A DNA stretch of 64,000 nt from Spirosoma taeanense (lineage in GTDB: Bacteria > Bacteroidota > Bacteroidia > Cytophagales > Spirosomataceae), in NCBI RefSeq assembly GCF_013127955.1, contig NZ_CP053435.1, positions 4,030,001-4,094,000 of the forward strand, in the 5' to 3' direction. Below, one piece after another: positions 1 to 8,082 of this stretch. Below the pieces are notes generated by a model. It saw only the letters and a list, made by a program, of their open reading frames with translations. It was not told the DNA's origin and made no database searches. Position numbers and translations under genes: made by a program. Position 1 is the first letter of the stretch. Each line of letters starts with the position of its first letter.

Positions 1-705
1 GGCTGATTTGCCGAACTTGGTTCCATCGGCTTTCGTGATTAAGGGGGTTGTCAACGCATAGGCCTGGTATTCTTCCCGGCCTTCCTTACGTCGGATCAGT
101 TCAGTACCAGTTGTAATGTTTCCCCATTGATCAGAGCCGCCCATTTGCAGACGGACGCCTTTGTTCCTGTACAGCCAGTAAAAGTCGTACCCCTGCAGCA
201 ACTGATAGGAAAACTCCATAAATGACAGACCGGTCTCCAGTCGCTTTTTCACCGAATCTTTGGCAACCATGTAGTTGACGGTGATGTGCTGACCGGCCTC
301 CCGTAAGAAATCCAGGAAGGTCATTTCCTTGAACCAGTCGTAATTGTTGACCATTTCAGCAGCGTTTCCCCCAGACTCAAAGTCAAGGAAACGGGAAAGC
401 TGTGCCCGAATGCCTTCCTGGTTACGACGTAGCGTCTCTTCGGATAAATAATCCCGCTCTGTAGAACGCCCCGATGGATCGCCGATCATGCCGGTAGCGC
501 CACCCACCAGCGCAAATGGTTTATGACCGGCTCGCTGCAAATGAACCAGTAGCATGATTGCCGCCAGATTTCCGATATGGAGCGACGCAGCCGTGGGATC
601 GAAGCCAATGTAGCCGGCCGTCATTTCTTTCTGGAGTTGTTCTTCGGTACCGGGGGTCATGTCATGCAACATGCCACGCCAGCGGAGTTCTTCGATGAAA
701 TTCAT
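1..705 (-). CDS. tyrS: Tyrosyl-tRNA synthetase, N-terminal part (runs off window edge)
   Basis: Charges tRNA-Tyr with tyrosine in the cytosol. Translating the minus strand from the ATG at 705 gives 235 residues open to the window edge, starting [11 protein letters not shown]. The class I signature is HIGN at residues 43-46. The tyrosine/tRNA-binding segment GGSDQWGNI lies near residue 195, and the KMSKS-type loop appears as KFGKS at 230-234, just before the edge. The C-terminal anticodon-binding and S4-like regions are outside the window. The start is preceded on its strand by a degenerate GAGCGAAT-type repeat. Assignment is secure from motifs and order; only the length is unknown. Confidence 0.95.
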   Translation of the reverse strand, partial: MNFIEELRWRGMLHDMTPGTEEQLQKEMTAGYIGFDPTAASLHIGNLAAIMLLVHLQRAGHKPFALVGGATGMIGDPSGRSTERDYLSEETLRRNQEGIRAQLSRFLDFESGGNAAEMVNNYDWFKEMTFLDFLREAGQHITVNYMVAKDSVKKRLETGLSFMEFSYQLLQGYDFYWLYRNKGVRLQMGGSDQWGNITTGTELIRRKEGREEYQAYALTTPLITKADGTKFGKSA

Positions 706-710
706 AGATA

Positions 711-735
711 GAAAGAGCGAATGAGTGAAAGAGCA
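711..735. repeat. Degenerate GAGCGAA/GAGTGAA intergenic repeat, copy 1
   Basis: Just upstream of the tyrS start lie three tandem 7-8 base units of the form GAGCGAAT, GAGTGAAA, GAGC. The same unit recurs at 2535-2558 and 22543-22613, each time immediately upstream of a start codon. No coding role is visible. Confidence 0.55.
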
Positions 736-810
736 AAACAGTGGTTGAAGCAGACCTGACGCTTGCTCACCTGTTGGCTCGGGACTCTTCAAGGTTGTAA
801 AATTAATGGT

Positions 811-2025
811 TTACGGTAAAAGCAGGGAAGAATCACCGTAACTCAGAAAGCGGTATCCCTGCTCAACGGCTTCCTGATAAACCTGTCTCCAGTCATTCCC
901 AATCAGCGCGGTAATGAGCAGAATGAGTGTAGAGCCGGGCTGGTGAAAATTCGTTACGATTCCTTTACACAGCTTAAACGAATAGCCGGGGGTTATATAG
1001 ATGCCCGTGTGTGCGACAATGGATTCCTGATTGCGGTTGACGAGATACCGCTCGATGGCCGCCAGCGCGTCTTCTGGAGCAGGTTGCTGATCGGGGGGGA
1101 GTTGATAGGCGTAATGCTGATCCAGTTGAAACGGATCGGGTTCCTGCCGCAGGCATTTGACACCCATCCAGTACAAACTTTCCAGCGCCCGCATCGACGT
1201 TGTACCAACAGGAATGATTCGACCGAGACTGGCTGACAGATTCTGTATATTCTGCCGGGTGTAAACGACCTGTTCGGTGTGCATGTGATGCTGGCGAACG
1301 TCTTCCGTTTTAATCGGCTGAAACGTTCCCGCGCCCACGTGCAGGGTCAGATAGTCGTGCCTGATGTTCCGTTCGGCGAGGGCATCGAACACGGCGGGCG
1401 TAAAATGCAGACCAGCGGTCGGAGCAGCAACGGCCCCCTCCTGCCGGGAGTAGATCGTCTGATACGTATCGCGGTCAGCGTCGGTGGCGTCACGTTTCAG
1501 ATAAGGCGGCAGAGGAATTTCGCCCGCGTACTGAATCAACTGCGCGAATGTCAGGTCGGCAGGCTCCCAGCTCAACCGAACGGCCGACTGCCCGTAGTCC
1601 TGCCAACTGGCGGTCAATCTGACTTCGCCAACGGACGTAACCAGGGTTGTTTTGAGAGTTTCAGTCGGTTTCCAGCGTTTGCGATTTCCAACCATTCCCT
1701 GCCAGACCGCCGAACCGGTGGTTTCCATAGCCTGACTGATCGGCTGGTTATTGGGAAAGGGACTCAGCAGAAACAGTTCAATAACCGCTCCGGTAGGTTT
1801 TGTAAAATGTAGGCGCGCCGGGATAACCTTGGTATTATTAAAGACCAGAAAGCTATCGGGCGGCAGCAGGTCGGGCAGGTCGGTAAAGTGGGCGTGGTCA
1901 ATACGTCCGTTCCTATAAACCAGCAGTCTGGACGCGTCACGCTGGGACAACGGAAAACGAGCAATGCGGTCGTCGGGCAGGTTGTACTGAAACTCGCTCA
2001 ACGCAAACTCCTTCGGCTCAGGCAT
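811..2025 (-). CDS. queA: S-adenosylmethionine:tRNA ribosyltransferase-isomerase, long paralog
   Basis: QueA moves the ribosyl group of SAM onto preQ1 in tRNA to make epoxyqueuosine. This 404-residue copy has the family blocks FNNTKVIPARL near residue 65, [10 protein letters not shown] near 203, LHVGAGTFQP near 230, TNFHQPGSTL near 362, and ends YGDSSLLLP. It carries insertions relative to the usual length of about 345 and is the first of two QueA homologues in the window (the other is at 38968). An in-frame GTG lies at 2031. The ATG at 2025 is preferred because it overlaps the upstream gene's stop as ATGCCTGA, a typical translational-coupling arrangement. It may be the working enzyme or a paralog of changed specificity. 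Confidence 0.9.
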   Translation of the reverse strand: MPEPKEFALSEFQYNLPDDRIARFPLSQRDASRLLVYRNGRIDHAHFTDLPDLLPPDSFLVFNNTKVIPARLHFTKPTGAVIELFLLSPFPNNQPISQAMETTGSAVWQGMVGNRKRWKPTETLKTTLVTSVGEVRLTASWQDYGQSAVRLSWEPADLTFAQLIQYAGEIPLPPYLKRDATDADRDTYQTIYSRQEGAVAAPTAGLHFTPAVFDALAERNIRHDYLTLHVGAGTFQPIKTEDVRQHHMHTEQVVYTRQNIQNLSASLGRIIPVGTTSMRALESLYWMGVKCLRQEPDPFQLDQHYAYQLPPDQQPAPEDALAAIERYLVNRNQESIVAHTGIYITPGYSFKLCKGIVTNFHQPGSTLILLITALIGNDWRQVYQEAVEQGYRFLSYGDSSLLLP

Positions 2026-2527
2026 CGGCACTAGGTTTTATGAACAAACGGATTGGCAAGGCAGCCAGCACAATAACCAGGATGGCCGTACTGAGCGGCA
2101 ACAGCCAGGCATAATCTACCTGCTGAATACCCCGATCGGAGCGATTCAGGAACGAGAGTACACTCAGACCCAGGGCCAGAATCGTATTGATAGCCGCCAT
2201 CAGGGCATAGAACCAGTTCGTAACTACCTCATTGAGTTCTGAACGGTGACTGGCCCAAACGCTGTGGTGGGGAACCGGAATCTGCGCCGTTGGCAACCGG
2301 AGAAACAAACGGGCAACCAGATTAATAAGCGTGTTATTAATCAGAAACAGGGCAACCGCAATATAGAATATCGTTTCGCGGTCGACGTATTGAATCGCAG
2401 CGCCCCGCTCATCGAAACGAACCGCTACCTCGCCCGGATAGGAAATATAGCTGTTGAACAAGGCAAACAACAGTCCGATAATGGAGAGAATACGCCAGAC
2501 ACGGACAAAAAAAGTACCAGCTTTCAT
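2018..2527 (-). CDS. Four-helix inner-membrane protein, unknown function
   Basis: A 169-residue protein with about four hydrophobic segments: near residues 12-30, 50-72, 105-128 and 138-160. The stretch YPGEVAVRFDERG between the first two helices resembles the short loop of DUF1648-type membrane proteins; that link is weak. The gene overlaps the following queA start by 8 bases (ATGCCTGA), so the two are probably translated together from the promoter at 2617-2624. Nothing in the sequence gives an enzymatic role. The coupling to a tRNA-modification enzyme may be only organisational. Confidence 0.75.
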   Translation of the reverse strand: MKAGTFFVRVWRILSIIGLLFALFNSYISYPGEVAVRFDERGAAIQYVDRETIFYIAVALFLINNTLINLVARLFLRLPTAQIPVPHHSVWASHRSELNEVVTNWFYALMAAINTILALGLSVLSFLNRSDRGIQQVDYAWLLPLSTAILVIVLAALPIRLFIKPSADA

Positions 2528-2534
2528 TATTAAC

Positions 2535-2558
2535 GAGTGAATGAGTGAATGAGCGAAT
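2535..2558. repeat. Degenerate GAGTGAAT intergenic repeat, copy 2
   Basis: Three tandem units GAGTGAAT, GAGTGAAT, GAGCGAAT lie 8 bases upstream of the membrane-protein start at 2527, in its presumed 5' leader. They match the units found before tyrS and serC. Confidence 0.6.
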
Positions 2559-2616
2559 TGTTGACCAAGCTCATTAACACCCCATGAACTATATATTGGT
2601 TTTTAAAATCAGGGCG

Positions 2617-2624
2617 CAAAGGTA
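2617..2624 (-). promoter_or_regulatory. -7 promoter box (TACCTTTG) for the membrane-protein/queA operon
   Basis: On the minus strand TACCTTTG matches the Bacteroidota -7 consensus TAnnTTTG exactly. It sits about 90 bases upstream of the start at 2527. No TTG -33 element is visible at the usual distance. Confidence 0.45.
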
Positions 2625-2688
2625 CGGCCTGAACAGGGGAATTCCGTTAGCTTAGCCGTTTGTCGAGTAATTTGGTTTAGGTAGTGTT

Positions 2689-3240
2689 ATGAAGATTTAC
2701 ACAAAAACAGGCGACAGCGGCCAAACGGCGCTGATTGGTGGCCGCCGGGTGAGTAAAGCCGATTTGCGGATTGATACGTATGGAACGGTTGATGAACTGA
2801 ACTCCTGGATAGGTCTGGTTCGGGATCAGTCGGTGAACGCCGGGCGTAGAGAGTTGCTGAAAGAAATTCAGGACCGTCTGTTTACGGTCGGGGCCGAACT
2901 GGCGACCGATCCCGAGAAAGCGCCGAAACGCGCGATGCCCGCCGTCGTGCCGGACGACGTTACGCTGCTCGAGCAGGCGATGGATGAGATGGATGCTGCC
3001 CTGCCCGAACTGCGGGCTTTTGTCTTGCCGGGTGGCCACGAAGCTGTATCCTTCTGCCATCTGGCCCGGACGGTATGCCGCCGGGCCGAGCGGCTGGTCA
3101 TCGCGCTAAACGACGAGTCACCCGTTGATGCGCTGGTCTTACAGTACCTCAACCGATTGTCTGATTACCTGTTTGTGCTGAGCCGGAAAATGACGCAGGA
3201 GTTAAAGGCCGAAGAGGTGGCCTGGCAGCCGCGCGTATGA
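2689..3240 (+). CDS. Cob(I)alamin adenosyltransferase, PduO type
   Basis: Transfers the adenosyl group of ATP to cob(I)alamin to make coenzyme B12. The 183-residue protein has the PduO-family ATP loop YTKTGDSGQT at residues 4-13, then DTYGTVDELNSWIG. The C-terminal signature reads FVLPGG followed by ARTVCRRAER near residues 118-145. Length and single-domain layout fit the trimeric family. The window also holds meaB at 43971, the chaperone GTPase of the B12-dependent methylmalonyl-CoA mutase, which is the likely user of the cofactor. The mutase itself is not in the window. It is monocistronic here, with ilvE's own promoter following. Confidence 0.93.
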   Translation: MKIYTKTGDSGQTALIGGRRVSKADLRIDTYGTVDELNSWIGLVRDQSVNAGRRELLKEIQDRLFTVGAELATDPEKAPKRAMPAVVPDDVTLLEQAMDEMDAALPELRAFVLPGGHEAVSFCHLARTVCRRAERLVIALNDESPVDALVLQYLNRLSDYLFVLSRKMTQELKAEEVAWQPRV

Positions 3241-3290
3241 CTGTAAAATAAAAGTTGTTAAGACAACTAAACTAACTCAATCTAATTATT

Positions 3291-3298
3291 TAGCTTTG
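3291..3298 (+). promoter_or_regulatory. -7 promoter box (TAGCTTTG) for ilvE
   Basis: TAGCTTTG matches TAnnTTTG and lies 49 bases before the ATG at 3347. It overlaps the in-frame TTG at 3296, so that TTG cannot be the start; the ATG is. Confidence 0.5.
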
Positions 3299-3346
3299 TC
3301 GCAGGTCGCTCTTTTGCGGCCTGACTTATTAACTAATACGTTGATT

Positions 3347-4417
3347 ATGACGACGGACGCCTTGCAGATTGAATTGCGGAAAGCGGAACGCTCACGCATT
3401 CAGGAGGTGGATTTTAACCATCTGCCTTTCGGAAAACATTTCTCGGATCACATGTTTGTGGCCGATTTCATAGACGGTCAGTGGCAGAATCAGATGATTG
3501 TGCCCTTTGACAACTTTACGCTAAGTCCGGCCCTGTCGTCGCTGCATTACGGTCAGTCTATTTTTGAAGGCATGAAAGCGTTCAAGAGCGAAGCTGGCGA
3601 AGTACAGATGTTCCGTCCATATGCCAATTTCGAACGCATGAACGAATCGGCCCGGCGGATGTGCATGGCGACGCTGCCCGAAGAGGTGTTCATGGGTGGC
3701 CTGGAGGCTCTGCTCCGGATAGATGCCGACTGGGTTCCTACGCAGCCAGATAGCTCGCTCTATATTCGACCGTATATGTTTGCGATGGATACATTCCTGG
3801 GCGTGGCTCCCTCGAAAACGTATCGGTTCTGCATTTTCACCTGCCCGGTTGGCGCTTATTACTCCAATCCGCCTAAACTGAAGGTAGAAACCGAATACAT
3901 CCGTTCGGCACCGGGCGGGGTGGGTTACGCTAAATGTGCGGGGAATTATGCCGGTTCGATGTATCCAACCTTGCTGGCGCAACAGCAAGGGTACGACCAG
4001 TTGATCTGGACCGACGCCCGTGAACATAAGTATATTGAGGAGTCGGGTACGATGAACATCATGTTCATCATCGACGGCAAACTCGTGACCCCAGCCACTT
4101 CGGATTCAATCCTGAAGGGCGTTACCCGCGATTCGATCATACAGATTGCCAAAAGCTGGGGCATGACTGTTGAGGAGCGGCTTGTTTCGATCGATGAAGT
4201 TATCAGCGGTATCGAAACCGGTCGGTTGACCGAAGCCTTCGGGGCCGGAACGGCAGTTGGTTCTTCGCCTTACTCGCTCATTGGCTACAACGGCAAGGAT
4301 CATATGCTGCCCGAGATTGCACCGGAAGAATCCTTCGCGGTGCGGGTCCGACATTATCTGAGCGATCTGCGCACCGGCAAAATCGAAGATACGTTCGGCT
4401 GGATGCACACGATATAA
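3347..4417 (+). CDS. ilvE: Branched-chain amino acid aminotransferase
   Basis: Transfers the amino group between glutamate and the 2-oxo acids of leucine, isoleucine and valine, using PLP in the cytosol. The 356-residue protein belongs to the longer (mitochondrial-like) class: LHYGQSIFEGMKAF near residue 70, the PLP lysine in GYAKCAGNYA near 195, and EESGTMNIMF near 230. GTAVGSSP near 305 gives the phosphate-binding loop. The start is set at the ATG at 3347, because an in-frame TTG at 3296 lies inside the -7 box. A perfect 16-bp hairpin at 4432-4472 ends the transcript. No other branched-chain genes are adjacent. Confidence 0.95.
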   Translation: MTTDALQIELRKAERSRIQEVDFNHLPFGKHFSDHMFVADFIDGQWQNQMIVPFDNFTLSPALSSLHYGQSIFEGMKAFKSEAGEVQMFRPYANFERMNESARRMCMATLPEEVFMGGLEALLRIDADWVPTQPDSSLYIRPYMFAMDTFLGVAPSKTYRFCIFTCPVGAYYSNPPKLKVETEYIRSAPGGVGYAKCAGNYAGSMYPTLLAQQQGYDQLIWTDAREHKYIEESGTMNIMFIIDGKLVTPATSDSILKGVTRDSIIQIAKSWGMTVEERLVSIDEVISGIETGRLTEAFGAGTAVGSSPYSLIGYNGKDHMLPEIAPEESFAVRVRHYLSDLRTGKIEDTFGWMHTI

Positions 4418-4431
4418 CCTATTTCAATACG

Positions 4432-4472
4432 TAAACAGGAAATCCCGGCTATCAGTCGGGATTTCCTGTTTA
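4432..4472 (+). terminator. Hairpin terminator after ilvE
   Basis: Perfect 16-bp inverted repeat (arms 4432-4447 and 4457-4472) around a 9-base loop, starting 14 bases after the ilvE stop. The distal arm ends in TTTA rather than a long T-run. Confidence 0.7.
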
Positions 4473-4578
4473 TAGCCGTTTCGTATTATATCCTGAAATA
4501 TACTGGGCAGTAAGTTCAATTTATACAAGAATAATTTATATTTCGTCGACTTCCTTCCGAACTCAACACCCTTACTCC

Positions 4579-5742
4579 ATGAAGCGGCTCTTACCAATAG
4601 TGTTGGCGTTATGTACAATCTTACTACAGGCAAACGGGCAAACCGTTGCCGTAGGGCCCTACAAAATTTATAAAGACGGCAACGGCCAGATTCTGACAAC
4701 GTTTGATGTGTATTCTTATGGAACAAGTTCGATTATTTCAGCGGCACATAATGAAGTAACTTATTTAGGTAGTCCCTTTCTCACGTTCCCTATTTGGCAA
4801 AAGGGAGCTATTCGACTAGACAAAGGGAGCGAAGAACTCGCCTGTGAACTAGCTTACAATCTGGTCACTACAGAAGTTTTTTGTCGGTTTGCAAGCGGCC
4901 AGAAAGAGCAGGTCATTGCGCCTGAATTCTTTACGATTCATGGCGTTACTTATGCCCGTCAACTGAATAAACTCGCCGGTGTTGACTATAAACTATACAC
5001 GTCGATCAAACACGATGGCCCGACAAAGTTGCTGGAGAGCCCAGGCAGTAAGCTAAAATCGATTAGATACATCAATACAGGATATGGTAGAGATCCATCG
5101 ATAAAAGGGGTTTACGAGCCGCTAACCAATTACTATATTCAGAAAGGGTATGCCCAGCCTGAAATCATAAATCTCAGGAAAACATCAATCTTATCGGTGC
5201 TATATGACAAAGCTGAGCAGCTCCGAAATCGAATATCCAAAGAAAAACTGAGCGTTGATGAGGTTATCGGTCTCTTAACCTATTATGACTCATTGGTTAC
5301 CGCTGACTTCACAGACAAGTCTGCGTTAATGCTTGATCCAGTATTCACAAAGGCCTTGCACCATAACCTTACCTATCCGGCCAGTGCACAAAATCAGGCA
5401 ATTTATGGCCGCGTTTATGCAGCATTCGACATAAACGAACAAGGCTTGATCAGGAACGTAACTATTTTAAGTCCCGAGAATGCCGGGTATCGGTTTGACC
5501 TTATTGTCAAGAAAGCGCTTCAAAAGATATCTCCGGTTGATCCGGCTTTAAACGGTAAATACATCCTGCCAGTTGCCTTCACCTATACGAACACGAACGA
5601 AGATGGGGAATCCTATATCCCTGTTAATCGGCTCTCCGGCGACCGGTTATCGGGTCGACAAGTTTTAGAAGAATACATCGTACCCGCGGTTGTTGCTAGG
5701 CCTTCTGTTACAGCCAGAGAAGTTTGGGGATATTATAAGTAA
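4579..5742 (+). CDS. Secreted protein with TonB C-terminal-like domain
   Basis: A 387-residue protein with a signal peptide (MKRLLPIVLALCTILLQ, cleavage likely after ANG before Q). The N-terminal two thirds is unrecognised and rich in Y and K. From about residue 255 it has the TonB C-terminal pattern: YPASAQNQAIYGRVYAAFDI, then GLIRNVTILSPEN, then VVKKALQKI-like spacing and PVAFTY. That fold normally contacts TonB boxes of outer-membrane receptors. There is no proline-rich linker and no ExbBD neighbour, so it is unlikely to be an ordinary energy transducer. The gene looks more AT-rich than its neighbours, which could mean recent acquisition. Confidence 0.7.
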   Translation: MKRLLPIVLALCTILLQANGQTVAVGPYKIYKDGNGQILTTFDVYSYGTSSIISAAHNEVTYLGSPFLTFPIWQKGAIRLDKGSEELACELAYNLVTTEVFCRFASGQKEQVIAPEFFTIHGVTYARQLNKLAGVDYKLYTSIKHDGPTKLLESPGSKLKSIRYINTGYGRDPSIKGVYEPLTNYYIQKGYAQPEIINLRKTSILSVLYDKAEQLRNRISKEKLSVDEVIGLLTYYDSLVTADFTDKSALMLDPVFTKALHHNLTYPASAQNQAIYGRVYAAFDINEQGLIRNVTILSPENAGYRFDLIVKKALQKISPVDPALNGKYILPVAFTYTNTNEDGESYIPVNRLSGDRLSGRQVLEEYIVPAVVARPSVTAREVWGYYK

Positions 5743-5862
5743 CGTAGCTACTCCTATAGACACAACTTCTGACCTGGAAGGTTTTTGTTAGAAGATGCCT
5801 TTGCAAACAGTTAACTTGTGCAAGATTGGCTCGCTAGCTATCGAACAACTCACTTATCTCTT

Positions 5863-6450
5863 TTACTTCGCCGATGCTGCCGTAGAACTGCTTCCGGGTG
5901 CAATTCTGATTTTCAGGCCGAAATCCTTTCCTTTTGAGACATCTGTCAACGTAATGCTCTCACCTTTGGGTCCGCTCCATACGTTTCCTCCGCTGCCGGG
6001 TTTTGGTGTGCCGTAGCGGCTGGTAAAATACGAATTCAGTTCGCGCTGGTAAGCATCTACCGATGCGCGGTTATTGAGAAACAGATCTGCTTCAATGGCC
6101 GAGACCTTCCCATTTTGGTGATAGTACAGCACATCGGCAGATTCGAGATTTTTGAATTCGATTGTATAGCCAATATGCTTCTGATCACTTTCAAAAGCCT
6201 CGCCTTTTTCCAGTGCTTTTACGTTGGCGAGGTCATCGCCGAGGTTGACCCCACGCCAGTGGCTGTCGGGGGTCAGGCCGAGGTTCGCAACGTGCTCGGC
6301 GGAAGTCGTAATCCCGGCGCTTTGTGAATCAGCCTGGGTAGTCGCCATGGAGTCCGGTGCCTGCGAACTGGTCTGTTTACGTGAGTTGCAGGCCTGCTGC
6401 GCCAGGAAAAGAACAGGAATAAAGAAGCATAGTAAAGTAATTTGTTTCAT
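5863..6450 (-). CDS. Putative lipoprotein, unknown function
   Basis: A 195-residue protein with an N-terminal hydrophobic segment ending in AQQAC near residue 21, a plausible signal peptidase II site, so probably lipid-anchored in the envelope. A Ser/Thr/Gln-rich linker (about 22-50) precedes a compact domain with HWRGVNLGDDLANVKALE, the opening of a small repeat-like alpha/beta module, and a glycine-rich tail. I do not recognise a catalytic motif. It has its own -7 promoter box at 6477-6484 and converges with the TonB-domain gene. Confidence 0.7.
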   Translation of the reverse strand: MKQITLLCFFIPVLFLAQQACNSRKQTSSQAPDSMATTQADSQSAGITTSAEHVANLGLTPDSHWRGVNLGDDLANVKALEKGEAFESDQKHIGYTIEFKNLESADVLYYHQNGKVSAIEADLFLNNRASVDAYQRELNSYFTSRYGTPKPGSGGNVWSGPKGESITLTDVSKGKDFGLKIRIAPGSSSTAASAK

Positions 6451-6476
6451 GGTGTTTCAGGTCGTTGATTGACCCG

Positions 6477-6484
6477 CAAAGGTA
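6477..6484 (-). promoter_or_regulatory. -7 promoter box (TACCTTTG) for the lipoprotein gene
   Basis: Minus-strand TACCTTTG, an exact TAnnTTTG match, sits 26 bases upstream of the ATG at 6450. No -33 TTG was found at 17-23 bases. Confidence 0.5.
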
Positions 6485-6526
6485 ATGCGCCAGCTAAGCA
6501 GAAGGTTTTGTCGACACCCGAACGCC

Positions 6527-7963
6527 CTATAATTCCTGCGCCAGGTTAAAGAAGAAACCGGTTTTGCCTTGTCCGTTGATTGTTCCGCTAAAGCGAAAAA
6601 CCAGATTATAGTACGTAACAATGTCCAGGCTCATGCCTGTACCAACGAGCAGCCGATTTGCCAACCGGCTTTGGTACTGCTCAGCCACCGTACTGCTGAC
6701 GTAACCCGCATCGCCAAAGGCCGTCAGGTAAGCCGCAATCGGCAAGGTGTTGAACTGGCGTATGCGCAACCAGTCGAGCTGCTTTCGAACGTTAAACAGT
6801 TGGTAACGTAAACTATTCCGCCAGACGGTCGTTCGCTGTCCATCAACGACAAACAACTCGTAGCCGCGCACCATATCGAGCGAACTGCCTAATCCACGCA
6901 GGTTAAAATACGGTTGCCGACTGGGCCAGGTTAACCGGCCACGCAGGCCCGTAGCGGCATAGAATCGCCCGCCCAGCGACCAGTATCGAGTGGCCGACGA
7001 GGCCACTTCTGCGAACCGAAAACTGTCGCTGGGCAGTAGTCCCGATACGCCAATACCCGCCGAAAACAGAACGCCCTGCAGGGGATAGACCACATTATCA
7101 CGCCGGTCGTAGCGATAGCCGTAGCCTATGGCCAGGTACTGCTGCCGGGTTCGGCCATCCAGAAAATAGTCCGGGTTGAGCCGGGCGATCGTATCGGCGA
7201 TTGTGTTGCGGGTATAGCGCGCATCGAAGCTATGATAATGATACAGGCCGCGCCGATGGGTCAGTGTCAGGCCGGCATACATGCGTTCGCGCAGCAAAGC
7301 TTCTGACCTGGCATAAACCCACTTATCGGCCCGCGTACGGTAGGGAATTTCCTTGTTGGTCTGATAGCCAAAATCAACCCGCATACCAATTTTCTGGGCC
7401 CGGTCTATGTAGGGCCGGCTATACGAAACAATCGTGCGCGACAGAAATCCCCGTTCAAGAACCAGTTGCAGGCGGTCATTATTCCCCGTCACGTTACGGT
7501 AGCTGAGTCGCCCGCCGTAGATCGTTCGGCGCAGGTCACGGCCCCGGTCGTACCACCATTCGTTGAAATTCCGGTCGGCCAGATCAAACACGGGGTAAGC
7601 AATCAGATACCAGCGCTCCTTCATTGCGACCGTCAGATCGAGCTGAGCCAGCTGGGTCGTATCGGCGGACGCAGTAACCTGAGTAAGTAGGTCTACCGTC
7701 ACGAAAAGGTTCGTGTTGTTGATGTTCCGCTGATCCCAGGCAGTGCGGCCCGGCAAATCGCCCAACCGGACGGTATCGCCGGTATGGAGCGTCATTTCGC
7801 GCAGGATAATCCGGTCGCGGGTTCGGTAGTTGCCCGTCAGCGTAACGGACCGCACCACCACTGAACGCGTTGAATCAACCGGTTCGGTCGCCAGAGCGTT
7901 CTGAACCAGAAATAAACTACCCAAAAAGACCAGTGCAGCGATAAGCCGACATTTCGCAACCAT
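6527..7963 (-). CDS. BamA/TamA-type (Omp85) outer-membrane protein
   Basis: A 478-residue outer-membrane protein with signal peptide, one POTRA-like domain (about residues 35-115, VRSVTLTGNYRTRDRIILRE opening) and a C-terminal Omp85 barrel. The barrel has GYGYRYDRRDNVVYPLQG near residue 290 and closing strands ending FNLAQEL. With only one POTRA it is smaller than BamA (five POTRAs) and is more likely an accessory Omp85 involved in lipid or protein transport. Its partner is unknown. The start is the ATG at 7963; an in-frame TTG at 7969 is part of the promoter box. The promoter sits so close that the mRNA may be leaderless. Confidence 0.85.
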   Translation of the reverse strand: MVAKCRLIAALVFLGSLFLVQNALATEPVDSTRSVVVRSVTLTGNYRTRDRIILREMTLHTGDTVRLGDLPGRTAWDQRNINNTNLFVTVDLLTQVTASADTTQLAQLDLTVAMKERWYLIAYPVFDLADRNFNEWWYDRGRDLRRTIYGGRLSYRNVTGNNDRLQLVLERGFLSRTIVSYSRPYIDRAQKIGMRVDFGYQTNKEIPYRTRADKWVYARSEALLRERMYAGLTLTHRRGLYHYHSFDARYTRNTIADTIARLNPDYFLDGRTRQQYLAIGYGYRYDRRDNVVYPLQGVLFSAGIGVSGLLPSDSFRFAEVASSATRYWSLGGRFYAATGLRGRLTWPSRQPYFNLRGLGSSLDMVRGYELFVVDGQRTTVWRNSLRYQLFNVRKQLDWLRIRQFNTLPIAAYLTAFGDAGYVSSTVAEQYQSRLANRLLVGTGMSLDIVTYYNLVFRFSGTINGQGKTGFFFNLAQEL

Positions 7964-7966
7964 GTT

Positions 7967-7999
7967 CAAAAATACGGCTTTTCAAAAAAATAAGACAAA
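7967..7999 (-). promoter_or_regulatory. Promoter TTTG-N21-TATTTTTG abutting the Omp85 gene start
   Basis: On the minus strand TTTG (7999-7996) is followed after 21 bases by TATTTTTG (7974-7967), fitting the Bacteroidota -33/-7 consensus and spacing. The -7 box ends only 3 bases before the ATG at 7963. Confidence 0.5.
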
Positions 8000-8082
8000 A
8001 GAATCTCTATATCCTGCAAAGGACTCTGTATTATTGTTATTCATTTATTAAAGCTAATCCGAACGGTTTAATCAGCACGCAT

